This document shows positions 42,201 to 51,581 of a DNA stretch of 64,000 bases, piece by piece. The notes beneath the pieces are model-generated. The model worked only from the letters and a program-made list of their open reading frames with translations, was not told the origin of the DNA and made no database searches. Within the stretch, counting starts at the first letter, position 1, and each line of letters begins with the position of its first letter. Source of the DNA: Aquabacterium lacunae (lineage in GTDB: Bacteria; Pseudomonadota; Gammaproteobacteria; Burkholderiales; Burkholderiaceae_C); NCBI RefSeq assembly GCF_004310865.1, contig NZ_SIXI01000002.1, positions 682,001-746,000 on the forward strand, in the 5' to 3' direction. Position numbers and translations under genes: made by a program.

Positions 42201-42728
42201 GAGGAGGCCCGTGTGCAGCCGCTCAAGCTCACAGGCACCAGCGGCAAGGACACGCTGACTGGCCAGAGCAAGGCCGACACCCTCAGTGGCCTGGGTGGCA
42301 ATGACACGCTGATCGGCAATCAGGGCAACGACACCCTGATGGGCGGCACCGGCGCCGACACCTACCGTTTCAAGCGTGGCGATGGGCAAGACACCCTCAT
42401 CGAGAACGACCTCAACACGCTGAGCAAAGACGTGCTGGCCTTTGGTGATGTGGCGGCCAACCAGCTGTGGTTCACCCGCAGCGGCCAGAGCCTGGTGGTC
42501 TCGGTGATCGGCACGCAAGACCAGATCACGGTGCAGGACTGGTTCAAGGGCAGCGCCTACCGAGTTGAAGCCTTCAGCAGCAGCGACGGCAAGAGCCTGA
42601 GCAGCAGCAAGGTCAACAACCTGGTCAGTGCCATGGCCAAGTTCAGCGCGCCGGCTGAGGGCACCACCATCTTGCCCACGGCCACTGCCAAGGCCCTGCA
42701 ACCGGTGCTGGCCAGCAGCTGGGTGTGA
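39270..42728 (+). CDS. RTX calcium-binding repeat protein 1 (1152 aa)
   Basis: A putative type I-secreted protein. Almost the entire length is modules of about 140 residues, each with RTX nonapeptides (GGxGxDxLx) followed by a beta segment ending GSWDGL-x-VxFxDG and TGAxL. There is no N-terminal signal peptide. The C-terminus holds a haemolysin-type calcium-binding related domain (NQLWFTRSGQSLVVSVIGTQ ... VQDWFKGSAYRVEAF) and a tail ending LQPVLASSWV, the usual place of a T1SS signal. I see one cysteine (TVCVNYLEDG), rare in such proteins. The last 942 bases are shared with the next two genes. No catalytic domain is visible. An adhesin, surface-layer or matrix role is the simplest guess; function unknown. 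Confidence 0.9.
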   Translation: MSTINRTYVLGTYRNDTLTADSGDYILDGGTSRSMDWGYTGRDTYIISGGNSIVLADTDDSLVLNNIPNLASAALGFVDQDGASYLTIGLPGQAPNVLLPLNLQWPGLTVTFGDGSSTTGRDLLIATQALPGLTLEGTDGNDTLIGSRQSDLLQGGLGDDVFEGGWGNDTISTGGGADTLRFNAGDGADFIQSNGHDVIELGQGLELSSVDVKKDPSGTRLSMGFSADNSQLSFDNSSSINQTVFRFSNGRELSGADVYNSVNATTGATLTGDDAPNTLLGTQWSDLILGEAGDDVLLGGVGNDTLVGGSGADLLVGGEGRDVYRFTANDGPDTVKVDDQDIIELGEGFSLATLQIRTQADSYGPARLYGSSLGDYIELQSYDLYDNLTVRLPDGFTLTGQQIRDIVQNANNRLIEGTAQGDYVAGGRGRDTLRGLAGDDTLYGGAGNDVLIGGLGNDHYLGGLGEDTIVFNANEGDDSATLGGSDILSFGPDVTRDNIRVATTGQGLRISVHGHSGSLNLNQDAWVVQWADGSQDFNDPLTRIAAAQKPLQLNGTTGPDLLVGNVGADTIVGDWGDDTLDGGEGNDLLDAGAGRNVITTGEGADTVIFGDYFEDLVHADSQDTLVLGAGATIGRLRIFSEQDGTSSLVMRMASTMSGIRLANVGSWDGLVVRLHDQTQFTGAQLVSMAKGTFPQYQQLPSFKPGQLLGTAQNDTLIGSLQDDTLLGGGGNDLLLGSSGNDLIDGGAGADTVCVNYLEDGWDTVHADNDDTIVFGEGMLLETATLSLTGTDSSNLLIDFGNIKLTLDQVGSWDDLKFSDNVEVIATGGQLVERVREFMPLSLQGTDVAETLKGRSGADTLLGAGGNDTLNGGLANDLLTGGLGNDEITGGEGADTVYFNAGDGQDLVHADSLDTLVLGAGLTRSSLQLSQLPTTGGSELSLGFAGRAERITLDQLGSWDGLTVQFADGTRTTGAALIEEARVQPLKLTGTSGKDTLTGQSKADTLSGLGGNDTLIGNQGNDTLMGGTGADTYRFKRGDGQDTLIENDLNTLSKDVLAFGDVAANQLWFTRSGQSLVVSVIGTQDQITVQDWFKGSAYRVEAFSSSDGKSLSSSKVNNLVSAMAKFSAPAEGTTILPTATAKALQPVLASSWV
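41787..42728 (+). repeat. Shared 942-bp 3' cassette, copy 1
   Basis: One 435-base RTX module (41787-42221) plus a 507-base C-terminal block including the stop (42222-42728). Copies of exactly the same lengths end the next two genes. The C-terminal block differs from copy 2 at about nine of 168 residues by my alignment. Confidence 0.88.
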
Positions 42729-42783
42729 CCGCCCTGAGCGCCCATGGCGCTCACCCTCCATCGGGCCACAAGCCCCATGAAAA

Positions 42784-42805
42784 AAGGCCCCTTCGGGGGC
42801 CTTTG
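42784..42805 (+). terminator. Terminator after RTX gene 1
   Basis: AAAGGCCCC-TTCG-GGGGCCTTT: a perfect 9-bp stem with a stable tetraloop and an A run before it, so it could work in both directions. The second RTX gene must therefore have its own promoter. Confidence 0.85.
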
Positions 42806-43045
42806 TCATTGCGGTGCGAGGAAACACGAACACCCCTAAGGGGGGAGTCGGCACCAACCGCGACGATGTCGGCACTTTCAGGCCACGCCAGCACGCCACA
42901 CATGGCGGGTCACCATTTCATTCATCGCCGCAACTTGCTAATCTGAGTTGAAAGAAATCCATTCAACGGGAGCCATCACTACCCACCCATCCAGGCGGGG
43001 GGCTCCCTTTGGATGCTCACACATCACAGCGCAAGGGAGCAACAG
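42806..43045. promoter_or_regulatory. Leader region of RTX gene 2
   Basis: This 240-base region after the terminator should carry the promoter of the second RTX gene. It includes an inverted repeat, GGGAGCC (42968-42974) and GGCTCCC (43001-43007) followed by TTT, placed shortly before the ribosome site AAGGGAG (43033-43039). The repeat might act as an attenuator; this is inference. Promoter boxes are not clear. Confidence 0.4.
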
Positions 43046-46000
43046 ATGGCCTCAGTCACGACCACTTACAACGCCTACGGAGAGCCCGTCCTTCAGACCT
43101 GGACGCTGCAACCCAACGACACCCAGATCTCGGACCTCAACGGCTCCGACACCTACATCGTCAATCAACTCGATGGCACCGTCCGTCTTTACGATCGGTA
43201 CAACGACACCAGCTCTGACGGCGAATACAACAGGATCGTCTACAACGGCCCTGACGCCTCCCGCACGCTGACGCCAGCTGACCTCCTGATCAATGTTCAG
43301 GGAGGCGACATCGAGATCACCCTGAAACAGACCGAAGAAGATGCCGCACCCGCGAATGGTCGCCTCGTGCTGGTCGACGCCGTCTGGGATGGTGTGGGCC
43401 CCTTTTACGACTGGGCGGTCAACTCCAATGTCATCTCGTCGATTCAACTGGGCACAAGCTGGTACTCGTTCAGCGACCTGGCCCAAAAAGGCGCCCAACC
43501 CAACACCGTCAATGGCACGGACCAGACCGACTCCCTGCGCGGCAATCACTGGCGTGACCTGATCCAAGGTGGTGAGGGAGCCGACGAATTGCGCGGCATG
43601 GCAGAACGCGACACGCTGCAAGGGCAGGCAGGCGACGACACCTTGTGGGGCGGCGGTGACGAAGACTTTCTGGATGGCGGCATAGGCAACGACTTGCTCG
43701 CAGGAGGCTACGGTGACGACACCCTGTTCGGGGCCGCAGGCACGGACACCCTGATTGGCAACCAGGGCAGCAATGTGTACATCCTCTCCCCGTCGGGCCA
43801 GGATGTCATCGACAACCGTGGCGGTGCTCCATTCAGCATCCGGTTCACCACCGACACCGAAGCAACGCTGAACAAGGTCGATCTGAGCGGCCTGCTGTAC
43901 ACCTCGACGCACTACGCGAATCTCTACACAGCGGGCAGCTACACGCTGAACGCGCAGGTCAGCGAAGCGGCGCTGGACGGCGACTCCCTGCAGTTTCAAC
44001 GGTGGGGTGACACCCTGCGACTCACTGTCAACGACACCACCGGGCAAGCGTACTCGGCCGACATCCTTCATTACTGGGGGGCAGAAGCCGACGCCGCTGG
44101 CACGTTCACGCTGGGCAGACTGGGCACCTACAACCGCCAGAGCATCGAAGAGCAGGGGCTGCTGGACAACGGGGCGAACACTTACGGCGCACCGCTCACC
44201 ACCGGCAACACCTTGCTGCACCTCGACGCGAAACAAGGCGACGACGTGCTGAGCATGGGTGAAGTTGGTGGCACCGTGACCCTGGGGGAAGGGCGAGACA
44301 CCCTCGTCAGCAACCTGTTCAATGGCACAGGCCCCGACAAGGGACAAACACTGGTGATCACGGATTTCGGCGCCCGAACAGAACCCGACCAGCTCGTGCT
44401 GCGCAGCCCAGAAAGCCTCGGCGTCAACGATTTCCTGTTCGCACGAGATGGCCGGCGCCTCGTGATTCGCGACGCGGACGGCTATGCCCGCAGCGTGAAT
44501 GGAGCGCCTGGTGAGGCGGACGCCTCCAGCCGGATCGTTCTGGAAAACTTTTTCGGTGACGATGGCCAGCCCAAGGCGACAGACTCGACCATCACGCTGC
44601 CTGACGGCACGGTCCTGATCTGGTCCGACATTCCATTCGCAACCACCGACTCGACCATCCAGAACGGTACTGCCGGCGCGGACACCCTGAAGGGCGCAAT
44701 GGGCAATGACACCCTCAGAGGCGGCGATGGCGACGATCTCATCGATGGTGGCTACGGGGTCAACAATCTGTACGGTGGCCAGGGCAACGACACCCTGAAG
44801 GGCGGCAGCATCATGGACTGGATGCTGGACATCACGGGCAACGACACCATCGTGATCCGCCCCCACGCGAGTGCTGTGCTGGCCCCTCTGGCCACCGACA
44901 TCGGCAATGCCGAGAAATGGCAGGCCGAGAACATCCAGGTGATGCTCAACGGCCGCAGCAGCCAGGACATCGCCGGTGTGTCTCATGGACATCTCCGTTA
45001 CCAGCTCCTGGCCAGCATCAATCCCTACCGCAACCCACAGCAAGAGCAAGGCCCTGCCCACTACAAGGGGCGGTGGCTGCCGGCTATTGAGAGTGAATTT
45101 GTGGATGACCCAGCCGGCACACACAGCCTGCTGGTGACCTTCAACGATGGCTCGACCATCGCATTGCTCGCGGCAGTGAACAACAACATCACCGACCGGA
45201 AGGTGTTTGATCAACTGGTCTTCGATGACACCACCTTGACCGTTCAGGATCTCCTCAAGCTGGGCACGCAAGCCGACAAGATCACCTCGGGTGACCTGTT
45301 CGGACTGCCAGAGGGCGGGCTGCTGGACGGACAAGGCAAGGTCGGGGTCGTTGGCAATGTGGGTGACGACACCATCGTGGGCTCGGCCTATGGCGTGAAC
45401 AATTCAGCGGGTTCAGACACCTTTGTCATTCGGCCAGGTGAAAAGATCAGCCTGACCGCCTTCGATGTGCAAGACCTGGCAGAGACCACCGATCGCATCG
45501 TCTTCGAAGGCACCACGGCGGAGTCTCAGCTGCGTGTCAAGTACGTGGGGCCCACCAATGGCACGAGCGACACCAACGCGGTGACCCACTTGCAACTCAC
45601 CGTGCAATTGCCTGATGGCACCACAACCCACACAGCCGATCTCCCCTACGCGTGGATCGGGCAGGAACGCGCATGGGCGAGTGCGTTTGACGAGGTGCAA
45701 CTGGGCACGGGTCCAGTTTTGCAGCTGCGCAACATCGCAGAGCAAATCGAAGGAACCGATGGTGCGGACACGCTCTTGACATTCGATGGCCGGCGACGCA
45801 TCCAGGGCCTGGCTGGCGATGACACCCTGTACGGCTCCGCCAGCGCAGAGACGCTGGAAGGCGGCTCTGGGAACAACCTCCTGATTGCTGGCGATGGCAA
45901 CGACGTACTGATCTCCACCGGCAGCCATGACACCCTGAACGGCGGTCTGGGTGACGATGTGTTCGAGATCTCCAACCTCACTGGCATCGCTGAAATCACC

Positions 46001-49000
46001 CCACTGGGCAAGGACCTCATCCGCTTCACGGGCACGCTGCGACCAGAAGACCTGCGCCTTGAATGGGACAAGACCGCCACGAATGCGGGCCTCAAAGCCT
46101 ACACGCTGCGCTTCGCGGGCCAAACCACCGAGGTGCGCATCGCCAATACCCAAGACACTCGAAACCTCCGCATCCAGTTTGGCGATGCGCCCAGCGTCAC
46201 ACTTGACGAGCTGGTGAGCAACACCATTGCCGGGCTGACCAGTCCTGCCTCGGGCCTGATCCAGGGGTCTCCGGCCAATGACTCGCTGTTGGGGCTGAGC
46301 GGTAACGACACGCTTCGTGGCGTTTCGGGCAAGGACCTGTACGTGGGCGGCCAGGGAAACGACCTGATCGAGCTGGGCGCCGACGCCGACACCGTCCGTT
46401 ACGCGTTCGGAGACGGCATGGACACCATCCGGTCGGTGTCCGCTCAGGACCTGATCGAACTGGACTGGAAACAAGCCAGTGTGCCGATGTACATCGGCTC
46501 CAGCTACTCCGGACAGGGTGGCCTGGTGGTGTCGGCATCTTCGCCTTATCCGAACGAACAGGGCATGTTGTTCGAAGGCCTTGCAAAAAGCGGCACAGTT
46601 CGCCTGCAGTTCAGTGACGGGGTGCAAGCCACCAGCGGACTGACCACCACCCTGACCGGCACACAGGCTGACAATCTGCTCGACACCCGAACCTTGAAGG
46701 CCGATGTGCTGCAAGGCATGGACGGCAATGACACCCTCATCGCCGGCCCCTGGGGCGTGACCCTTGACGGGGGCAGGGGCGATGACACCCTGCTGTTCGA
46801 AACCAGCCAAACCTCTGCCGGGGTCTACGACCGTACCCCCATCGTTTACCGTCAGGGCGACGGGCATGACACGGTGATCCTGGGTGGCAACGGCATGACG
46901 CTGAAGTTTGGCGAGGGCATCACCCGAGGATCCCTTGCGTTGGAGCAATCCAGCCTCAACCCCACGCTGTACCGCCTGCACATCGGCGGCACCGAAGGCA
47001 GCCTCACGTTCCAGAACATGGGGCAGCCCAAGGATTACCTGATCAACTTCTCGGATGGCAGCGCTGGCACGCTGGGCGAACTGAGCGTGACACGCTCGGC
47101 ATTTGGAGAGGTCGGCACCACCGTCACCGGCACGGATGCCCCTGAGACGCTGCAAGGCACAGCGGGCGATGACCTGATCCAGTCAGGCATGGGGAACGAC
47201 GTGGTCAGCGGGGGGCAAGGTCGTGACACGATCCAGTACACCATGGGCGGCGGCTCGGACACGATCTACGCCGATCACCTCGATGTGCTGCAACTCAGCG
47301 CACCATGGCCAGCTTATCTCGGGGTGGACGTCCTGCCGGTCCTCGCGGGCGATCAAGACCTCCGCATCCGCATCCAGGACACCGATGACGTGCTGACGTT
47401 GGCCAACATCGGCAGCTGGGACGGCCTCTCGGTCAAGATCGGCTACAACAGCCTCATCAGCGGCACCGAGCTGATACACCAGGGCCGGTTGAAAGCACCC
47501 GTCCTGAGGGAAGGCACAGACCTGCCAGAACTCATCACCGGATTCAACGGCCATGACACCCTCATCGGGGGTGGGGGGAACGACACCCTGATCGGCGGCT
47601 TTGGGGACAACCTGCTGGATGGCGGCCAAGGTGACGACCTGATCAAGAACTCGGGGCGCTTCACCCTGAAGTTCCAGAAGGGTGATGGTAAGGACACGCT
47701 GGACGGCGCAGGGGCTGCCGTGCTGTTCGGACCAGGGTTGTTGCGCGAGTCGCTGCGTGTGCTGACCGAGAGCACAGCCCGTGGCGAAGTGATCACCATC
47801 GGCTTCAGCGACAGCAATGACCAACTGACGCTGCCAACCACCCTTTTCCCGCTTTACCCGCGTGACGATTACCTCCTCGACGACTCCACGGTGTTGACGT
47901 TTGCGGACGGCTCCGAGGTCACCGTCAATGACTTGTGGCTCCAGGCCTCCACGGGCAAAGCCCTGTCCATGCGTGGCACCGACGCGGCCGATACGCTGAT
48001 CGGCACCGATCAGCCAGACACCTTGCTGGGCCTGGGTGGTGACGACCTCCTGGAGGGTGGCGCTGGCAACGACCTCCTGCGAGGCGGCACGGGCAACGAC
48101 GAAGTCACAGGCGGAGAAGGCGCCGACACGATCGCCGTCGCGAAGGGCGATGGGTTCGACCTCATTCATGTCGACAACCAGGACATGTTGTACCTGCCTG
48201 ATGTCTCCGGCATGAGCGAACTCTCGCTCCAACCATTCGAGATGGGTGATGCATCGCTGAGTTTCACCATGCATGGCGGCACAACCGGCATCACCCTGGA
48301 CCGCGTGGGCTCATGGGATGACCTGCAGATCCACTTTGATCCGCGATACGCCAATACGACAGTCATCACGGGCAAAGAGCTGTTGCGTGCCACAGGGGCA
48401 TGGCAGGGCACCTCGCTCACAGGCACAGACACAGCCGACACCCTGAATGGCACGCCAATGGACGACACGCTGTCTGGCATGGGAGGCAACGACAGGCTCA
48501 ATGGGGGCGATGGAGATGACGTGTTGACTGGCGGCAAAGGCAATGACCTGGTCTCTGGAGGCGCAGGCCACGACACCATTTACTTCCGTGCCAAGGATGG
48601 TCAGGACACGCTGAACGCAGACAATCAGGACACCGTGATCCTGGACAACTCGCTGATCGTGGCCGTCCGCCCATTCAGAGACGGAGACACGACACTCACC
48701 ATTGGGTTCTACAACACGACAGACACCATCCAGCTGACCGCCCCCGGCAATTGGGACAACCTGGTGGTGAAAAGCTTCACCGGCCCCGACTGGACCGGCG
48801 CCAAGCTGCTGCAAGAGGCACGGAACCTGGTTCCGCTGTCGCTGAAAGGCACCGACCAGGACGACCTGCTGGAGGGCCGTCTGGGCAACGACACCATCAA
48901 CGGCGGCGCGGGAAACGACACATTGATCGGTGGCCCAGGCTCGAACAAGCTGACCGGAGGAACAGGCAATGACGAGCTCTTTGGTGGATACAGCGACGAC

Positions 49001-51505
49001 ACGTTCTATTTCAGGGCGAATGACGGACAGGACGTGATCCACGGTGATCAGTTCGACACCCTGGTGCTGGGTGCCGGACTCACCTACAACAGTTTGACCT
49101 TTCAGCCATTCACCGAGCGCTATGGCAATCTGGTCTTCGGATTTGCCAACAGCACCGACCAGATCACGGTGGTCAATGTGGGTGACTACAGTGAAATGGC
49201 CATCCAGTTCGCAGACGGCTACAGGACACGCGTGGGTGCCTTGGTCCAGGCAGCCCAGGCATTGGCACCACTGGTTTTGACGGGAACGTCGTCCGACGAC
49301 ACGCTGGTCGGCCGCAGTGGCAATGACACGCTCCGTGGCGGCCTGGGCAATGACGAGATCACTGGCGGCCTGGGCAATGACGAGATCACTGGCGGCGAAG
49401 GTGCCGACACCGTGTACTTCAACGCCGGTGACGGGCAAGACCTGATCCACGCCGACAGCCTGGACAGCCTGAGCTTCCGCGCAGGCATCACGCAAGCCTC
49501 GCTGCAACTGCAGGCTTTCAAGGCAGGCGACACCGCCCTCACCTTCGCTGTGGGCACGGGCACCGGTTCCGACCGCATCACGCTCGACAACGCGGGCACC
49601 TGGGACGGCCTGACCGTGCAGTTTGCCGACGGCACGCGCACCACGGGCGCAGCCCTGCTGCAAACCGCGCGTGACCTGGCCCCCCTGAACCTGCAAGGCA
49701 CCGATGCCGCCGAAGCCCTCACAGGCAAGAACGGCGCCGACACCCTGATCGGCGGCGGTGGCAACGACACGCTCAAGGGTGGCCTGGCCAACGACCAGCT
49801 CACCGGCGGCCTGGGCAACGACGAGATCACTGGCGGCGAAGGTGCCGACACCGTGTACTTCAACACAGGTAACGGCCAAGACCTGGTCCACGCCGACAGC
49901 CTCGACACCCTGAGCTTTGGCGAAGGCATCACACAGGACTCGCTGCAGCTGCAGGCCTTCAAGGCAGGCGACACCGTCCTCACCTTCGCGGTGGGCAGCG
50001 CCAGCATCGACCGTATCACCCTCGACAACGCAGGCACCTGGGACGGCCTTGCCGTGCAGTTCGCCGACGGCACTGCCACCACCGGCGCGGCCCTGCTGCA
50101 AGCTGCGCGTGACCTGGCCCCCTTGAACCTGCAAGGCACCGACGCCGCCGAGGCCCTCACAGGCAAGAACGGCGCAGACACCCTGCTCGGCGGCGGTGGC
50201 AATGACTCGCTCAGCGGTGGCCTGGCCAACGACCAGCTCACTGGCGGCCTGGGCAACGACGAGATCACCGGTGGCGATGGCGCCGACACCGTGTTCTTCA
50301 ACCTGGGTGATGGACAGGACCTGATCCACGCCGACAGCCTCGACACCCTGAGCTTCGGCGCCGGCATCACCCAGGCATCGCTGCAACTGGAGGCCTTCAA
50401 GGCAGGCGACACCGCCCTCACCTTCGCAGTGGGCACGGCCACCAGCACCGACCGCATCACGCTGGACAACGCCGGCACCTGGGACGGCCTTGCCGTGCAG
50501 TTCGCCGACGGCACCGCCACCACCGGCGCAGCCCTGCTGCAAGCCGCCCGCGACCTGGCCCCTCTGAACCTGCAAGGCACCGACGCCGCCGAGGCCCTCA
50601 CAGGCAAGAACGGCGCCGACACCCTGCTCGGTGGCGGTGGCAACGACACGCTCAAGGGGGGCCTGGCCAATGACCAGCTCACCGGCGGCCTGGGCAACGA
50701 CGAGATCACCGGTGGCGAAGGTGCCGACACCGTGTTCTTCAACGCCGGCGATGGGCAAGATCTGGTGCACGCAGACAGCCTGGACACCCTGGTGCTGGGC
50801 GCCGGCCTGAACCGCAGCAGCCTGCAGCTGTCGCAACTGCCCACCACCGGTGGCAACGAACTCAGCCTGGGCTTTGCCGGGCGCACCGACCGCATCACGC
50901 TCGACCAGCTGGGCAGCTGGGACGGCCTGACCGTGCAGTTCGCCGACGGCACCCGCACCACGGGCGCAGCGCTGATCGAGGAGGCCCGTGTGCAGCCGCT
51001 CACGCTCAAGGGCACCAGCGGCAAGGACACGCTGACTGGCCAGAGCAAGGCCGACACCCTCAGTGGCCTGGGTGGCAATGACACGCTGATCGGCAATCAG
51101 GGTAACGACACCCTGATGGGCGGCACCGGCGCCGACACCTACCGCTTCAAGCGTGGCGATGGGCAAGACACCCTCATCGAGAACGACTTCAACACGCTGA
51201 GCAAAGACGTGCTGGCCTTTGGTGATGTGGCGGCCAACCAGCTGTGGTTCACCCGCAGTGGCCAGAGCCTGGTGGTGTCGGTGATCGGTACGCAAGACCG
51301 TGTCACGGTGCAAGACTGGTTCAAGGGCAGCGCCTACCGGGTCGAGGCCTTCACCAGCAGCGACGGCAGAAGCCTGAGCAGCAGCAAGGTCAACAGCCTG
51401 GTCAGCGCCATGGCCAAGTTCAGCGCACCGGCTGAAGGCACCACCACACTGCCCACGGCCACTGCCAAGGCCCTGCAACCTGTGCTGGCGAGCAGCTGGG
51501 TGTGA
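43046..51505 (+). CDS. Giant RTX calcium-binding repeat protein 2 (2819 aa)
   Basis: The largest gene in the window. No signal peptide and no cysteine that I can see, both typical of T1SS substrates. Residues 1 to about 1357 form an N-terminal region with scattered RTX blocks and non-repeat segments (NGSDTYIVNQLDGTVRLYD, IEITLKQTEEDAAPANGR, ADILHYWGAEADAAG, MDWMLDITGNDTIVI) that align along their length with the third RTX gene. From about 47120 come nine modules of 138-160 residues: five divergent, then four near-identical (49271-50998). The end is the shared HCBP-related domain and LQPVLASSWV tail. AAGGGAG precedes the ATG. It is probably exported and calcium-stabilised outside the cell. No enzymatic motif is recognised. 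Confidence 0.9.
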   Translation: MASVTTTYNAYGEPVLQTWTLQPNDTQISDLNGSDTYIVNQLDGTVRLYDRYNDTSSDGEYNRIVYNGPDASRTLTPADLLINVQGGDIEITLKQTEEDAAPANGRLVLVDAVWDGVGPFYDWAVNSNVISSIQLGTSWYSFSDLAQKGAQPNTVNGTDQTDSLRGNHWRDLIQGGEGADELRGMAERDTLQGQAGDDTLWGGGDEDFLDGGIGNDLLAGGYGDDTLFGAAGTDTLIGNQGSNVYILSPSGQDVIDNRGGAPFSIRFTTDTEATLNKVDLSGLLYTSTHYANLYTAGSYTLNAQVSEAALDGDSLQFQRWGDTLRLTVNDTTGQAYSADILHYWGAEADAAGTFTLGRLGTYNRQSIEEQGLLDNGANTYGAPLTTGNTLLHLDAKQGDDVLSMGEVGGTVTLGEGRDTLVSNLFNGTGPDKGQTLVITDFGARTEPDQLVLRSPESLGVNDFLFARDGRRLVIRDADGYARSVNGAPGEADASSRIVLENFFGDDGQPKATDSTITLPDGTVLIWSDIPFATTDSTIQNGTAGADTLKGAMGNDTLRGGDGDDLIDGGYGVNNLYGGQGNDTLKGGSIMDWMLDITGNDTIVIRPHASAVLAPLATDIGNAEKWQAENIQVMLNGRSSQDIAGVSHGHLRYQLLASINPYRNPQQEQGPAHYKGRWLPAIESEFVDDPAGTHSLLVTFNDGSTIALLAAVNNNITDRKVFDQLVFDDTTLTVQDLLKLGTQADKITSGDLFGLPEGGLLDGQGKVGVVGNVGDDTIVGSAYGVNNSAGSDTFVIRPGEKISLTAFDVQDLAETTDRIVFEGTTAESQLRVKYVGPTNGTSDTNAVTHLQLTVQLPDGTTTHTADLPYAWIGQERAWASAFDEVQLGTGPVLQLRNIAEQIEGTDGADTLLTFDGRRRIQGLAGDDTLYGSASAETLEGGSGNNLLIAGDGNDVLISTGSHDTLNGGLGDDVFEISNLTGIAEITPLGKDLIRFTGTLRPEDLRLEWDKTATNAGLKAYTLRFAGQTTEVRIANTQDTRNLRIQFGDAPSVTLDELVSNTIAGLTSPASGLIQGSPANDSLLGLSGNDTLRGVSGKDLYVGGQGNDLIELGADADTVRYAFGDGMDTIRSVSAQDLIELDWKQASVPMYIGSSYSGQGGLVVSASSPYPNEQGMLFEGLAKSGTVRLQFSDGVQATSGLTTTLTGTQADNLLDTRTLKADVLQGMDGNDTLIAGPWGVTLDGGRGDDTLLFETSQTSAGVYDRTPIVYRQGDGHDTVILGGNGMTLKFGEGITRGSLALEQSSLNPTLYRLHIGGTEGSLTFQNMGQPKDYLINFSDGSAGTLGELSVTRSAFGEVGTTVTGTDAPETLQGTAGDDLIQSGMGNDVVSGGQGRDTIQYTMGGGSDTIYADHLDVLQLSAPWPAYLGVDVLPVLAGDQDLRIRIQDTDDVLTLANIGSWDGLSVKIGYNSLISGTELIHQGRLKAPVLREGTDLPELITGFNGHDTLIGGGGNDTLIGGFGDNLLDGGQGDDLIKNSGRFTLKFQKGDGKDTLDGAGAAVLFGPGLLRESLRVLTESTARGEVITIGFSDSNDQLTLPTTLFPLYPRDDYLLDDSTVLTFADGSEVTVNDLWLQASTGKALSMRGTDAADTLIGTDQPDTLLGLGGDDLLEGGAGNDLLRGGTGNDEVTGGEGADTIAVAKGDGFDLIHVDNQDMLYLPDVSGMSELSLQPFEMGDASLSFTMHGGTTGITLDRVGSWDDLQIHFDPRYANTTVITGKELLRATGAWQGTSLTGTDTADTLNGTPMDDTLSGMGGNDRLNGGDGDDVLTGGKGNDLVSGGAGHDTIYFRAKDGQDTLNADNQDTVILDNSLIVAVRPFRDGDTTLTIGFYNTTDTIQLTAPGNWDNLVVKSFTGPDWTGAKLLQEARNLVPLSLKGTDQDDLLEGRLGNDTINGGAGNDTLIGGPGSNKLTGGTGNDELFGGYSDDTFYFRANDGQDVIHGDQFDTLVLGAGLTYNSLTFQPFTERYGNLVFGFANSTDQITVVNVGDYSEMAIQFADGYRTRVGALVQAAQALAPLVLTGTSSDDTLVGRSGNDTLRGGLGNDEITGGLGNDEITGGEGADTVYFNAGDGQDLIHADSLDSLSFRAGITQASLQLQAFKAGDTALTFAVGTGTGSDRITLDNAGTWDGLTVQFADGTRTTGAALLQTARDLAPLNLQGTDAAEALTGKNGADTLIGGGGNDTLKGGLANDQLTGGLGNDEITGGEGADTVYFNTGNGQDLVHADSLDTLSFGEGITQDSLQLQAFKAGDTVLTFAVGSASIDRITLDNAGTWDGLAVQFADGTATTGAALLQAARDLAPLNLQGTDAAEALTGKNGADTLLGGGGNDSLSGGLANDQLTGGLGNDEITGGDGADTVFFNLGDGQDLIHADSLDTLSFGAGITQASLQLEAFKAGDTALTFAVGTATSTDRITLDNAGTWDGLAVQFADGTATTGAALLQAARDLAPLNLQGTDAAEALTGKNGADTLLGGGGNDTLKGGLANDQLTGGLGNDEITGGEGADTVFFNAGDGQDLVHADSLDTLVLGAGLNRSSLQLSQLPTTGGNELSLGFAGRTDRITLDQLGSWDGLTVQFADGTRTTGAALIEEARVQPLTLKGTSGKDTLTGQSKADTLSGLGGNDTLIGNQGNDTLMGGTGADTYRFKRGDGQDTLIENDFNTLSKDVLAFGDVAANQLWFTRSGQSLVVSVIGTQDRVTVQDWFKGSAYRVEAFTSSDGRSLSSSKVNSLVSAMAKFSAPAEGTTTLPTATAKALQPVLASSWV
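47120..49270 (+). repeat. Five divergent RTX modules of RTX protein 2
   Basis: Each module starts near a GTDxxDxLxG motif (for example TVTGTDAPETLQG, VLREGTDLPELITG, LSMRGTDAADTLIG, TSLTGTDTADTLNG, LSLKGTDQDDLLEG). It continues with two to four calcium nonapeptides and a beta segment with D/E-rich turns and a GxWDxL or equivalent motif. Sequences have diverged, unlike the next four modules. Confidence 0.75.
49271..50998 (+). repeat. Four near-identical tandem RTX modules
   Basis: Modules A 49271-49684 (414 bases), B 49685-50122 (438), C 50123-50563 (441) and D 50564-50998 (435). B, C and D begin with the same codons for LNLQGTDAAEALTGKNGADT and share GGLANDQLTGGLGNDEITGG. A, B and C share the LDNAGTWDGL second half, whereas D has LDQLGSWDGL. 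High DNA similarity indicates recent tandem duplication. Confidence 0.88.
50564..51505 (+). repeat. Shared 942-bp 3' cassette, copy 2
   Basis: Module D (50564-50998, 435 bases) plus C-terminal block (50999-51505, 507 bases including stop). Same lengths and boundaries as copies 1 and 3. Confidence 0.88.
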
Positions 51506-51581
51506 TGTCCTGGAGGGCCCTGAGTGGCCCCACCACGTTTCGTCACTGCCTGAACCCACTTCAATCCAAAGGAACACCGAC

